DNA of 64,000 nucleotides from Trichomonas vaginalis G3 (taxonomy: Eukaryota > Parabasalia > Trichomonadida > Trichomonadidae), in the NCBI RefSeq assembly GCF_026262505.1, contig NC_067206.1, positions 11,365,507 through 11,429,506 on the forward strand, in the 5' to 3' direction. Numbering within the stretch: the stretch's first letter is position 1; each line of letters begins with the position of its first letter. Positions 1 to 10,207 of the stretch are shown here, one piece after another. Position numbers and translations under genes: made by a program. A model generated the notes under the pieces. It saw nothing but the letters and a program-made list of their open reading frames with translations, searched no databases and was not told where the DNA came from.

Positions 1-340
1 CAAGACTTCATCGTAAAGACTTTGTTGAGATTTCTTCGTAAATGACCCTAGTAGTATATTTTTGGTGTAAATTTCATGAAAATTCAAGAGGGTAGAAAAG
101 AGGGTAGAAAACGGGGTAGATATACCCTTCTACCCTAAAATATATTTTTGGGTCATTTACACTCATGAACTTTCTTGTCTATGTTTTGTTAAGACTTCTT
201 CGTAAAGACTTTGTTGAGACTTCTTCGTAAAGACTTTGTCAAGACTTCATCGTAAAGACTTTGTTGAGATTTCTTCATAAAGACTTTGTCAAGACTTCAT
301 CGTAAATATTTTGTTGAGATTTCATTTATACTCATTCATC
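1..340 (+). repeat. Satellite with 23-24 bp monomers (window edge)
   Basis: Tandem degenerate copies of a monomer built from blocks such as AGACTTCATCGTAAAGACTT and TTGTTGAGATTTC. They share the ACTTCATCGTAAA core with the large array at 9-32 kb but use an AAAGACTTTG junction instead of AAATGTTTTG. The tract runs off the left edge and is interrupted by a regulatory-looking cassette at 57-178. No protein is expected here. Confidence 0.85.
57..178. promoter_or_regulatory. Maverick-type intergenic cassette, GGGTAGA variant
   Basis: The order of modules matches the cassette at 44400-44480: a GGTGTAAATTT entry box, an AAAATTCA box, direct repeats, an inverted repeat, then an ATTTTTGGGTCATTTACAC exit box. 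Here every GGTGA half-site is replaced by GGTAGA (GGGTAGAAAA twice, then GGGTAGATATACCC and TCTACCC). The change is concerted across all half-sites, which suggests a protein-binding or folding constraint. Function is not known. Confidence 0.6.
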
Positions 341-344
341 CTCA

Positions 345-378
345 GGGCTAGAAGGCACGAAGTGCCTGGAAGCCCCAC

Positions 379-415
<37 letters not shown>
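345..415 (+). terminator. GC-rich nested hairpin followed by a T33 tract
   Basis: GGGCT (345-349) pairs with AGCCC (371-375) and encloses AGGCAC-GAA-GTGCCT (353-367). A run of 33 T follows at 383-415. It has the outline of a stem-loop plus U-tract terminator. It could equally be a small GC palindrome next to a poly-T insertion scar at the border between satellite and host DNA. Confidence 0.35.
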
Positions 416-417
<2 letters not shown>

Positions 418-423
418 TATACT

Positions 424-606
424 TTGAAATATTGTTATCCGATCTTTTCTTTTAAAAACGGAATAGTGAATTTACACTTAATTCACATTTATATTCAGTG
501 TGGAAAACGACAACATACAAATCTCCTAAATTATTCAAAGCTTGCAATTAAGAAAGGATCACACCATGATGAAACGATTTTAAATATTTACATCAAATGC
601 AAATAA
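424..606 (+). pseudogene. Possible PP2C-type phosphatase 3' remnant
   Basis: A 59-codon open frame with no ATG near its head, starting directly after the T33 tract. Its last 20 residues (LAIKKGSHHDETILNIYIK) resemble the C-terminal motif of PPM/PP2C phosphatases, where a Gly-Ser-x-Asp-Asn-x-Thr turn precedes a hydrophobic strand. The usual Asp-Asn is not kept. The upstream domain is absent, so this would be a 3' gene end cut off by the repeat on its left. Similarity rests on a short motif only. Confidence 0.3.
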
Positions 607-788
607 GCCATAGAAAAATAAACTATCGATCATACTTTTTCATTGACAGAGTTTTCATTTCATTTGATAAGTTTGGAATTAAAAACTCAAAGAATAAGGG
701 GAATATTTTAGAAAATTTGCTTATGATGGAAAATTATATTAAATTCATTGTTATCTAATATAAATATTTTAAATTATATTTTTCAAAT

Positions 789-1364
789 TTATTCAAGATC
801 AATTTTTGTAATACCATTCTTATCGACAAGCTTAACAATGAATCCATGTGGAGCTACTGTAAATCTTTGCTTGATCTGATTTAATGCCAATTTCATGAGT
901 TCTTTACCTTCTTCTAATGTCATACCTTCTTTGAAATGTTTATCAAAGACAGACATAACGAAATATTGGCAATAGCCCTGTGCACCATAAGGAATACTTT
1001 GCAATGTACCCAAATAATCCATAAAGTATAGATGTGGTTTTCCATCATAACCAGACAGAAGCATGTTAACTTCGTATGGACTCTTTCTTACAGCTTTAGC
1101 CATAGTATGTCTGATAAAGTGAGCAAGAGCATCGCTTGAGAGTTCAACACCATTTCTAAACTTATACAATGCGACATTTCCTTGAAGAAATTCGGATAAT
1201 TGAAGGCAATCACCTGTTTCACCGGACATAGCTAACGCATGTCTGTCGTCTAATTGTGCAATTCGGTCATAGTTTTCGCTCATGCAGATAATTGAGGAAG
1301 AAACAGATGAGTCAGCTGCTATTAAAACCCAATCTGGTCCTTGAAGTCCAACAATGCTAAGCAT
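789..1364 (-). CDS. PSMB2: 20S proteasome subunit beta type-2 (beta-4)
   Basis: Codes for 191 residues, the usual size of eukaryotic beta-4 (yeast Pre1, human PSMB2), a non-catalytic subunit of the proteasome core. Visible family marks are the N-terminal MLSIVGLQGPDWVLIAAD strand, GETGDCLQLSEFLQGN, the YEVNMLLSGYD strand, and YLGTLQSIPYGAQGY followed by an EEG helix. The start is set at MLSIVG because beta-4 begins here without a propeptide; an upstream in-frame ATG at 1394 would add ten atypical residues including a KKK run. No catalytic N-terminal Thr is present, as expected. It is a single-copy host housekeeping gene and looks whole. Confidence 0.93.
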   Translation of the reverse strand: MLSIVGLQGPDWVLIAADSSVSSSIICMSENYDRIAQLDDRHALAMSGETGDCLQLSEFLQGNVALYKFRNGVELSSDALAHFIRHTMAKAVRKSPYEVNMLLSGYDGKPHLYFMDYLGTLQSIPYGAQGYCQYFVMSVFDKHFKEGMTLEEGKELMKLALNQIKQRFTVAPHGFIVKLVDKNGITKIDLE

Positions 1365-1968
1365 TTTTTTTTTGAAAAATTCAATTTGACCCACTATTGA
1401 AAATCATTTTAATTGGATAGAAAATATTATATAGTTAATGTATCAACAGTTGTTTTTCGAAAAATGTCACTTTTGAAATATTTACTTTCTCTCTGAGTAC
1501 AGATCTTGAAAGAAGCTTAGCCTTTCGTTCAGAACAGATCATAGTTGAAGAAGGATGTTATTTCGGAGTCCATGGTAAAATATTTCAATAAATTTATATT
1601 CATATTTAAAGCTTTGTTTTTCCCAATTTCTCTCCTTTACTTTCTTATTATAAATTAATCATAATTAAAAGACAAAGAAATATCTATTAGCATTGTAAGG
1701 AACAGTTCAGTTATTCTTTGTTATTCGAGAATTTATATTCTAGACCTCAATTGGATTCAGCAATATATGCATTTCTGGTTACCAATATGAATGCGTTACA
1801 GATATAATACATGTTCAATAAAAAAAAAAAATCGAAAGTAGAAACCAAAGCAAAGTAAATCAGATCTAATTCCTTTAATGAAGTAAAAAAAGGAAGTTCA
1901 ATAATTTATTATATATTACTTTATTTTATTTTTATTTTTTAAATTTTTATAAATTTATTTCAGTAAAT
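1365..1968. other. Intergenic, no complete gene seen
   Basis: AT-rich spacer between two minus-strand genes. A plus-strand open stretch at about 1486-1589 (ending ...GCYFGVHGKIFQ before TAA) looks weakly protein-like but has no start and no family I recognise. Nothing else is supported. Confidence 0.4.
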
Positions 1969-2301
1969 TTATAAAATGTTGTACATTTTTTCCATTAGAT
2001 TATCACTAATTCTTGAAACCTGGTCATAGGACATTCCATTGATACGTTCAATAAAAGCTTTTTGTTTTGCAAAATCTTTTGGATATTTTTGGCAGAATTT
2101 TTCTCCTATTTCTTTCTTAAGTTTTATCGTTTCTTCATCATCGCCAGCGTTTTCAATTTCTTGCCATAGATCTTGCATTCTTTGTTCTGAATCTTCGTCA
2201 TCTGGGTATTCACATAATTCTTCTTCCTCCTCCTCACCAAGAAATGCATTTTGATCTTCAGTGATTTCTTTTCTTAGATCTTCAGGGATTTCTTTGCTCA
2301 T
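1969..2301 (-). CDS. Small acidic protein of unknown function
   Basis: Codes for 110 residues beginning MSKEIPEDLRKEI. The first half is very acidic, with a run of six Glu near residue 23 and an EYPDDEDSEQ stretch near 31-40. The second half is predicted helical with Lys-rich segments (KKEIGEKFCQKYPKDFAKQK). There is no signal peptide or membrane segment. Codon use and a clean ATG in AT-rich leader suggest a real host gene, but I do not recognise the family. It lies in the same orientation as PSMB2, about 600 bp upstream of it. Confidence 0.6.
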   Translation of the reverse strand: MSKEIPEDLRKEITEDQNAFLGEEEEEELCEYPDDEDSEQRMQDLWQEIENAGDDEETIKLKKEIGEKFCQKYPKDFAKQKAFIERINGMSYDQVSRISDNLMEKMYNIL

Positions 2302-2426
2302 TCGAAAAAATGGTCACTTTTCACTTCACTTTAAAATTTTGAATGAAATTAGTTAAAAATATTAATTTTTAATACGCCATATATTTTAGAAAACTTGAGT
2401 TTTTTTTGTCAAAAATTTTCAAAATT

Positions 2427-2570
2427 TTAGGCTTCATGAGAAATTTTCATGAGGCATTCATGTCTTTCGTTAAAAAGATCAAAATTATTTTTAAATACTC
2501 GACCACTATCAGGTGAAGAAGAAAATAAATCTTTAAAACTCATAATTCCATAACTTCGGTGAAAATTCAT
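2427..2570 (-). CDS. 47-codon open frame, 5' side cut by transposon
   Basis: The peptide starts MNFHRSYGIMSFKDLF and ends ECLMKISHEA before TAA. Its ATG lies only four bases from the TA flank of the transposon at 2575. If the transposon and one TA are removed, this frame reads on into an upstream ATG at 5776-5778 (MDTILSIN, preceded by an in-frame TAA), giving a 55-residue frame. That makes disruption of a small host gene plausible. The opposite strand at 5759-5780 is also open, so only one reading can be right. Confidence 0.35.
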   Translation of the reverse strand: MNFHRSYGIMSFKDLFSSSPDSGRVFKNNFDLFNERHECLMKISHEA

Positions 2571-2574
2571 ATTA

Positions 2575-5500
2575 CCCAGATTTTCCTTACTTTTACCACT
2601 CCCCATGTAATTTCTGGGGAAAACGATAATTCATTTTTTTATGGATGAATAGATCGTTTTCCTAGAAAGGACCTCATATCTCTGGCTAAAAAGAGTGTCA
2701 GATCCTAAATAGATTATTGATCTAGTGTACAAATCCAATAAAAAGCCTATTTTTTTGGCTTTTTTGGTGCTCATTTTTTCGAAGATCTACATGAATATGG
2801 GGAAACCATCGGATTTTTTTGGTTAACCCACATCTTCATGTAGTCTGGACTATCTTTCCTCGAAGGACCTCTTTACGGGTGTAAAAACTCATAAAGTTCT
2901 CAAAAGATTCATTCTCGATCTCCATGCTGAAAGAATTTACAATAAAAAAGAGATCTACGCATCAAACTACAGCCATAAATGAACTGAACCCCTAAAGCTC
3001 AGCTCTTAGTTTATCAAAAACGTCGAAATCCTTCTCATTGCAATCAAATTTTCTCAATAACTCATAAGAAAAATCGAATTTTGATTAAGCCGATGTTATA
3101 GGTATCACAAATACTACAAACTTGAGCAATATCGAAATTGCCAGCAAAAGTTTGAAATTGCATTGCTCATATTTGTTTTGTAAACTAAAAATCTGCTTAT
3201 ATTATTCATTAATTTTTTATATATTATTCATATACTTTAATAAAAACAATACTATTTCACCTTAAAAATGAATTTCATAAGTCAATATTATTTTTTTGAA
3301 AATGTATCAATTTTCGATTAAAACAACATGAGAATAAAATTTACGCAAAATTATTTTAAAAAATGGTTTTAAAAATTTACAATTGATGAAGACTAAGATT
3401 GCAAGAAGTTTTGAAGTTTAATTTTAAGAAAAAAAATTCGGATATTATTCATGGATCTAAGTAATCTGATATTTGAGTATCGGCACTATGCATAAAACAT
3501 ATATTTATAGGGCTGTACAAGATTTAAAAAAATATTGCCGGGTTACCGTAGAGGCCTAAAAAAATCGCGCCTCGGCGGCAAGCCGCCTCGGCATTAAGAA
3601 TGCGCATCTAAATTTTTATATGTTCTTCTTCCTTTTATTTTTCCCTTCCCTTCCTTTTCTTTTTCTTTTTTCCCTCCTCTTGCTCTCATTTACCTTTTTT
3701 TTCCTTTTCTCATCATTTTTCAAAATTTAAAATTTTTATCAAAAATCTTGCCTATAAAAGCAGATTATGGAACCTTTTAATGCCTCTTAATCAATATTAT
3801 ACAGCATAAAGCATATTAAATGAAAGTAATTACGTATAAATTTATTTTATTATCTTATTTATTAATTCTTTAGCATGTATTGTTTAATATTAACTTTTCT
3901 GTACATTAAATATGATATCTCCAAAGTATGAATGCCTTGTAACGAAACGAAAACTTAATTTATGTTGAATATTTGTCACAAACATTAGATTATTAAAATA
4001 TATGTTGGATATCCCTTAGTATGAGACTTCATGACTCTTGTTGTCTAACGTGAGCTTTGGATTGCAAGCTTGCTACAGCACAGAAGTATTCTGTGGTTAA
4101 AAAACCACATGAGCTTTAAAAACTATAAAACCAAAAATAATTGTTATAATTTAAATGAAGAAGTAATTTAAAACGATTTTATTTATGATCAAATTTTATA
4201 TATTTTTTTGGATCAAATCCATTTTAATAGAATTTATATACTATTCATCTATTAGTAAACACTACCGTATATTATTTTTAAGCTATCTTATTTTTTGAAA
4301 TTTTATTCAAATCTTTGGTCGCAAGAAGAATTGCATGATAAATAAAAACATTTAATCAAAGTCAATTTTATTTTTCATATTCAAATGGACTGAGTGTTAA
4401 CATTTAACATTTTTGCTAATTGTCGTCAAAAATTAGGCGTAAAGCAAAAATTGATATTTCATATGGTTTTATGATAGATAAGCATTATATTCCCACTCAT
4501 TATATTCGTAAATTTTGAGGTTTATCCTTCGCTTTTAAGATCATTGAATTTGATTTTTATATAAAATAGTTATATATTAGAAAATAATATGAGTTTATGT
4601 GATATTATTTTTCAGAAGATTTCATTCTATATGCCTATGAAAAGTACTCTCAAAACTAACTTTTTCCTAATTATAATTAAATCTAGAATATTGTATTATG
4701 CTTAGTATTATTTCATTTTTCTCATTCAATTTAGAATTTACAAATGTCAAAAAATTGAGAGCTGTCACTTTTGATGAATTTCTGTTTATTACAGCATTGT
4801 TATTAATAATGAAAAATAAAGCTTATTTCAATGAAAATTGTTCTGCAAATTTATTTCACTTTTGACCTCACTTTTTCCGTAATTCAATTTTTTACTTTTA
4901 ATATTTTAGATCTTCATAATATCATTTGAAAAATTAACCATATAAAAAAATCAAGTTATCAATTCACTTTTTCCGTAATTCAAAAATCAAAAATATAAAT
5001 AATATATCTTTTATCAAATATTATTATTATATTCTATGAAAAATGAGGTCCGGAAATTTTGCGGATTCCCGTAACTCAATTTTACGGAAAAAGTGCAGTA
5101 AACTATTCAAAATACGGAAAAATTGGTGTAAACTAATGATTTTACGGTAAAATCACGGAAAGTCCCGGAAGAATATATGTGCCTATATGAAATTATACAA
5201 AAATGAATCAAACGCATTTTAAAAGATTGTTCTTGTATTATAAATGCTATTCGCAGATTTATTAGTTGAAGAAAATTACCAAATTTTTGCCGATTTACAA
5301 AAAATGATTTACAAAGCATATTTTTATAAGGCTTTAAAAATCTTTAAAATGTGACCGGTGACGGAAATCCATGGTAACCAACCGCGGTTCCCGTTTGGAA
5401 TGCCATAGCATAAAACATATATTTATAGTTTTTTTGGATTTTTATGATTTTAAATATATTCAAATTTGGCAATCCAATAGATTTTTAAAAAATAGGTAAA

Positions 5501-5756
5501 TAAAAATAGATTACATATGCAGCAGATTTAGAACATGAAACAAATCTTATAGTGACCCAAAAAAACTTCATGATCCAAAAAAGAAAAAAATTGGCTAAAT
5601 GAGAATCAAACCTTGGCATAATGAATCATTATGTCGGATGTTTCCACTACACCGGCAGTTCGAAAAATACCCTTGGTGGTTCTATTTAATAGCTACTCCA
5701 AACGATAGGCGGTGTCCCCAGCTTTAGAGGGGTGGTAAAAGTAAGGAAAATCTGGG
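2575..5756. mobile_element. DNA transposon copy A (TA-flanked, CCCAG termini)
   Basis: Terminal inverted repeats of about 25 bp begin CCCAGATTTTCCTTACTTTT and end with the complement. TA sits on both sides, as in Tc1/mariner-type insertions. Length is 3182 bp. No transposase frame is visible, so it is non-autonomous. A second copy in reverse orientation lies at 56628-59289. Both outer arms are nearly identical between copies, but the centre (4071-4821 here) is unrelated. A 70-codon frame at 5107-5319 is shared by both copies and lacks features of a known protein. A GC palindrome (GGCGGCAAGCCGCC) lies near 3575. Confidence 0.75.
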
Positions 5757-5758
5757 TA

Positions 5759-6495
5759 ATCGACAAGATTGTGTCCATTTAAGTCTGAAGATTTTGCAAA
5801 GACCGACACTTCCAGAAAGCTTTTTGACCATTCCAAAAGCATTCATTAATTCTGCTAGGACAGCATATGAAAAGATAAAAGCTGCTGTTAAAAAGCGAAG
5901 TGTTGACATGAGCATTGTTGAAAACTATCCGAGTGAGAGAAAATGGAGGATGACAATGCTTTCGGCAATCTTGACATGTACAGATCGAAGAGTTCCATTA
6001 GTTCTTTATGACGAAGGATTTGCAGATTTCATTATTGAATGTCTTAATACTCCTGTCAAACTTGAAGTTAATTTGAGAGTTGTTCCTACATCATTTTCAA
6101 ATTACAACAGGACATATCAAATCAGGAATGAAGCCATCCAGTTTATCCGCATTGTTTGCACGAAATCAAGATATGGGGATTCCGTTTTATCAAGTTTGGT
6201 TTCGCGAGTTCGAAATGGTGGCCTTTTACAACGTGAAGCTGATATGCTTCGTAAAATAGAAGATCGGGAATATAGGAAGACATGTATTTCACTATTGCAG
6301 GTTCTCTTTGATTCAGAAGAGTACTTCAACATCAATTCTATCATTGTCAACTCAGATTTTCTCATGGAGTTGAAAGAAGAGACACTCGTTGATTGGGAGA
6401 AATTCCAAATTCTGAAAAATGCATGGAATAAGAGCATGGATAATGTTATTAATGTTTATGGAAGAATCAAATGTCTTTATGACTCTATTGAATAA
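5759..6495 (+). CDS. Host gene 3' portion, helical repeat-like, unknown
   Basis: The frame is open from the transposon border. The first in-frame ATG is at 5908, but the protein-like sequence LPESFLTIPKAFINSARTAY upstream of it argues that the gene began further left. The 195 residues from that ATG are rich in amphipathic helices with spaced Leu/Ile, and look like an armadillo/HEAT-type helical fold, for example EAIQFIRIVCTKSRYGDSVL and CISLLQVLFDSEEYF. I cannot name a family. The region left of the transposon does not continue this frame far, so the gene is probably truncated at its 5' end. Confidence 0.5.
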
Positions 6496-7739
6496 CATTC
6501 TTTTTAATTTTTTGTTTTGTTTTGTAAATTTTTAGACTTTTTATAAGAAGTGCCTTCACTCTGGTTTTGAGATACGAACAGATAACATTCAGGAGTTAGA
6601 GTAAGTACCAGACCAAGAAGTAATATCTGTCACTAATACAGAATTATATTTGGTGAAGCAAAATTTAATATTTGAATTCTCATAAATTTAGTTAATTCTC
6701 AATAATAATCATCAATTCTAAAATTGTCATTGTCATATATAACCATATTATGATGTTAGATTGGTAAAGTAACTATATTCATGAACATCCAAATGTGATT
6801 TTGCCTCTTATAACCTATCTGTGATTTTTGCAGATGAAATATGTAATGAAATACGTTATATATGCTGAATATCTAAAAGTAACTCTAATTTAATCAAAAA
6901 ATAAGAATAATGAGATTATATTCTGTCTTGAATATAAATCCATCTTTAAAAGAAGTAGAAATGTATCTATATTCTAATATAGGCTCGTTTTACAACTTAA
7001 ATATAATGCAATTTGTAAAATGCAAATATCATTTTTTGTTTGTTTTAATAAATCAGGACCATACACCTCACATATAATTCTTATTGCAATATATATACAT
7101 TGGTGCAAGAGTAACTATATATTATGATTACAATTATAAAAATCTCGTATCAGTAAAGTATAATATTTTTTGATTATATTATTCTATGATTTCATACAAT
7201 ACTACTATGAGAAATAAGTAAAGCCACAATTTAAAAGTAAAACTATCGATTTAAAAACTGTATAAACCATATATTTAAAGCAGAAAAATGATTTTATTGA
7301 AATTTTCGGATTTTTTTATATATTTAAATTGAAAATTGTATAGAATACTTTTCACCGTGCAGGTACACAATTATTTTTCGATTTTTTTTGGGAAAATATT
7401 AATGTTAATATATATACGAACTTGAAAAAGTGCGAATGTCAAAATTTTTTTGACACTTTACAAAAAAAATTATCGCCAAATAAACGATGGATATAGGGTT
7501 TTTAATATATCACAATATTATTTTTCTACTTATTTTTTTTAAAAAAAGTTCAAAATTGAGAGTGGAATCACTTCTTTTTTATATCATTAATAAAGCATTT
7601 TTAGACGTTTAATTTCTGTGTGCTTTCAAAGTCAGAGAATTATGTGGATTGAAATATGCCAAGCACGATGTGAACAATTATTTGTATTGATCATATATCG
7701 TTATATTACCATATATCCGTAAATTAATACACCTATCAA
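6496..7739. other. AT-rich spacer without a supported gene
   Basis: About 1.2 kb of AT-rich DNA between the host gene fragment and the repeat array. A 21-codon open stretch near 6541-6604 (KKCLHSGFEIRTDNIQELE) looks coding but lies in a different frame from the upstream gene. No repeats or hairpins stand out until 7740. Confidence 0.5.
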
Positions 7740-7770
7740 GGGTACGGAGGCACTGCGCGCCTCCTTACCC
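7740..7770 (+). other. Terminal hairpin, GGAGG/CCTCC version
   Basis: GGGTA-C-GGAGG, loop CACTGCGCG, then CCTCC-T-TACCC. The array units and the Maverick carry the same CACTGCG loop on a GGTGG/CCACC stem with outer arms TTATCTTGG/CCAAGATAA. Both strands of the stem changed together. This marks the left border of the array and belongs to a different Maverick end than the other units. Confidence 0.7.
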
Positions 7771-7904
7771 ATTATATGTGAATTTGACACTTTACAAAAC
7801 CATTAACGTATATTTTACAACACAAACGACAACACTAACTTAACCTTAAATATTTACAAAGCCGTCAACCACTTCACCTCACTAATGTAAAAAAATAAAC
7901 GTTC

Positions 7905-8225
7905 TCACTTACAAAAGTATTGCAACTCCTCCCATTGCTGTGCTTCATATAACAGCTCATAATCTTCTGACTCACTTTCTTCTTCATATAGGTCAAAATC
8001 ACTGTCATAGTTTATACCTGTAAGTTTTGACAAAGCTAATGAAACACGCTTACCGTTTGTATCATATGCTTGTATAAACTTTCCATTATGCTTGTAGTCA
8101 TAAACGCTCAAACTAACTTTACCCTTTCTCCCTCGTATCTGATAGAATGTATTTTCACGAGGAACGAAGAACAAATTCTTGAACTCATGACCGTTGTAGT
8201 TTGTTATCTCAATAGTTTTCGTCAT
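7905..8225 (-). CDS. Maverick terminal gene, 106 residues (unit 1)
   Basis: Starts MTKTIEITNYNGHEF. Shares the pattern YN-H-FK-LFF-P-N-F-QI and a later SLSVYD/K-YD-GK stretch with the 94-residue gene in both terminal repeats of the Maverick at 32060-54007, so the two are paralogues. The C-terminus is very acidic (DLYEEESESEDYE). The start follows TTTTATATAA directly, a leader shared with the 94-residue gene. This copy looks whole. Function unknown; the position at element ends is its main clue. Confidence 0.6.
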   Translation of the reverse strand: MTKTIEITNYNGHEFKNLFFVPRENTFYQIRGRKGKVSLSVYDYKHNGKFIQAYDTNGKRVSLALSKLTGINYDSDFDLYEEESESEDYELLYEAQQWEELQYFCK

Positions 8226-8334
8226 TTATATAAAAATAAACTTAAAAATAAAATAAAAAATAAACTTAAAAATTAATGATATCACCACTCCCACACGTAT
8301 GAAAACATAGCACAAAAATAAATTTAGGTGAAGT

Positions 8335-8348
8335 GGTGAGATCTCACC
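8335..8348. promoter_or_regulatory. GGTGA palindrome cassette between small genes
   Basis: Perfect 14 bp palindrome GGTGAGATCTCACC within a longer inverted arrangement (AGGTGAAGTGGTGAG...CTCACCTC...TCACC). It lies just 3' of the 78-residue gene and 5' of the 106-residue gene. The same position is kept in every unit (near 11893, 15480, 19485, 23468, 27475) and in both Maverick terminal repeats (32674, 53378). Confidence 0.7.
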
Positions 8349-8389
8349 TCTTTTTTCACATGTTTTTTCACCCTGTTGAATTCATTGCT

Positions 8390-8626
8390 TTATAACTCTC
8401 TTCCTTTATCCAACTCTTCTAACTTCTTCTTAAGTTCAGCAATGTTGTCCTCATGAAGTTTAATCTTTCTCAAAATTCCTTCTTTATCTAATGGTTGCTT
8501 TATCTTTCTAAACTGAACTCTACCATCCTTCATAGTATGAATGTAAAAACCTTCTGGAATAGTTCCTGATTTAATGTATTCTACCAAAAACTTTTGTTTC
8601 ATTGCTTCAGTGACTTTATTTGTCAT
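8390..8626 (-). CDS. Maverick terminal gene, 78 residues (unit 1)
   Basis: Starts MTNKVTEAMKQKFLVEYIKS, continues with a basic patch (RVQFRKIKQPLDK) and ends in a Leu/Lys/Glu coiled-coil-like helix (NIAELKKKLEELDKG). Seven near-identical copies occur, six in the array and one in the Maverick core. Its 3' end abuts a GGTGAGATCTCACC cassette. This copy looks whole. Unknown function; perhaps a small DNA- or protein-binding factor. Confidence 0.55.
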   Translation of the reverse strand: MTNKVTEAMKQKFLVEYIKSGTIPEGFYIHTMKDGRVQFRKIKQPLDKEGILRKIKLHEDNIAELKKKLEELDKGREL

Positions 8627-10153
8627 TTTACTCTAAGGTGAAGCTAGCACAGCGATAATGGATTTCATGACTTTTTAGTATTTCATGCAATCTTAACAGA
8701 TAGCCTTACAAGTACTTCCAGTGTCCCTAGCTGTCCCTCCTTTTTATATAACTCCATGACATTTATAATCTCGCGAAACTTAACAGGTAGCATAACAGAT
8801 TAAAATCAGATGAGGTTTTGAACCAAAATTTCTAAGCAACGTTGTCAAGGATTTTGAGGAACTAGGGACAGAGTGTGGCAAAGTCCAAGATTTAATTTAT
8901 CTTCATCTGTTTCATCAGCTATCTCATCTAATATACCAATATTTTATTCATAACTCGTGGCAAACTCACTAACTTTCGTTATGTTCATCTGCATGCTTCA
9001 TCTGATAGAAAGTATGACTTTCATTAACTCTGTGAGATAATGAAAACTACTAGGGACAGAGACCATGGCAAAGTTTATGACTTTCATTATTTCCAGAACT
9101 TAATGAAAACTACTAGGGACAGAGACCATGGCAAAGTTCATGATTTAATTTATTCTCTCACTAACAACAAACACAAACTCCAACACTAACGACAAGTACT
9201 AACCTCAGCACAAATGACAAAACTTCATCGTAAATGTTTTGTCAAGACTTCATCGTAAATGTTTTGTCAAGACTTCATCGTAAATGTTTTGTCATGACTT
9301 CTTCGTAAATGTTTTGTCAAGACTTTGTCAAGACTTCATCGTAAATGCTTTGTCATGACTTCTTCGTAAATGTTTTGTCAAGACTTCTTCGTATATATTT
9401 TGTCAAGACTTCATCGTAAATGTTTTGTCAAGACTTTGTCAAGACTTCATCGTAAATGCTTTGTCATGACTTCTTCGTAAATGATTTGTCATAACTTCAT
9501 CGTAAATGTTTTGTCAAGACTTCATCGTAAATGCTTTGTCATGACTTTGTCAAGGTTTCATCGTAAATGACTTTGTCAAACTTCTTCGTAAATGATTTGT
9601 CAAACTTCATCGTAAATGCTTTGTCATGACTTTGTCAAGGTTTCATCGTAAATGATTTGTCAAGATTTCATCGTATATGTTTTGTCAAGATTTCTTCGCA
9701 TATGCTTTGTCATAAGTTCTTCGTAAATGTTTTGTCATGATTTTGTCAAGGTTTCATCGTAAATGATTTGTCATGACTTTGTCATAAGTTCTTCGTAAAT
9801 GATTTGTCATGACTTTGTCAAAACTTCTTCGTAAATGCTTCATCGAACTTAAACGTAAACACTTTGTCATGATTTCATGGTATACGTTTTGTCAAGACTT
9901 TGTCGTATATGTTTTGTCAAGATTTCTTCGTAAATGATTTGTCATGACTTTGTCAAAACTTCTTCGTAAATGCTTTGTCATGACTTCATCGAAACTAAAC
10001 ATAAATGCTTTGTCATGATTTCATCGTAAATGCTTTGTCATGATTTCATCGTAAACTAAACGTAAACACTTTGTCAAAACTTAAACGTAAACACTTTGTC
10101 ATGATTTCATCGTAATGAGTGTAAATGACCCAAAAATAATGTTTAGGTGAAGA

Positions 10154-10207
10154 GGTGAGATCTCACCTGTTTTTTCACCTCTTTTTTCATCCTCGCCGCT
10201 TAGCGGC
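10154..10207. promoter_or_regulatory. GGTGA cassette plus GC micro-palindrome in satellite
   Basis: GGTGAGATCTCACC at 10154-10167, flanked by AGGTGAAGA and TTTTTTCACCTC, then CCTC-GCCGC-TTA-GCGGC at 10191-10207. The cassette is bounded by GTGTAAATGACCCAAAAATA on the left and GTGAATTTACACCAAAAATA on the right. The same block recurs in every unit (near 13767, 17384, 21373, 25383, 29405). It looks like a Maverick intergenic module embedded in satellite. Confidence 0.65.

Noticed and set aside
2039-2254. Ser-rich plus-strand frame
   Set aside because: Antisense shadow of the acidic minus-strand protein; Glu/Asp codons read backwards give Ser/Phe runs.
5107-5319. 70-codon frame shared by both transposon copies as a transposase remnant
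   Set aside because: Too short, no catalytic motif, and identical only because the DNA arms are identical.
6541-6604. A second exon of the host gene at 5759-6495
   Set aside because: Frame differs and the intervening sequence lacks the strict GTAYGT and ACTAACACACAG intron signals known in Trichomonas.
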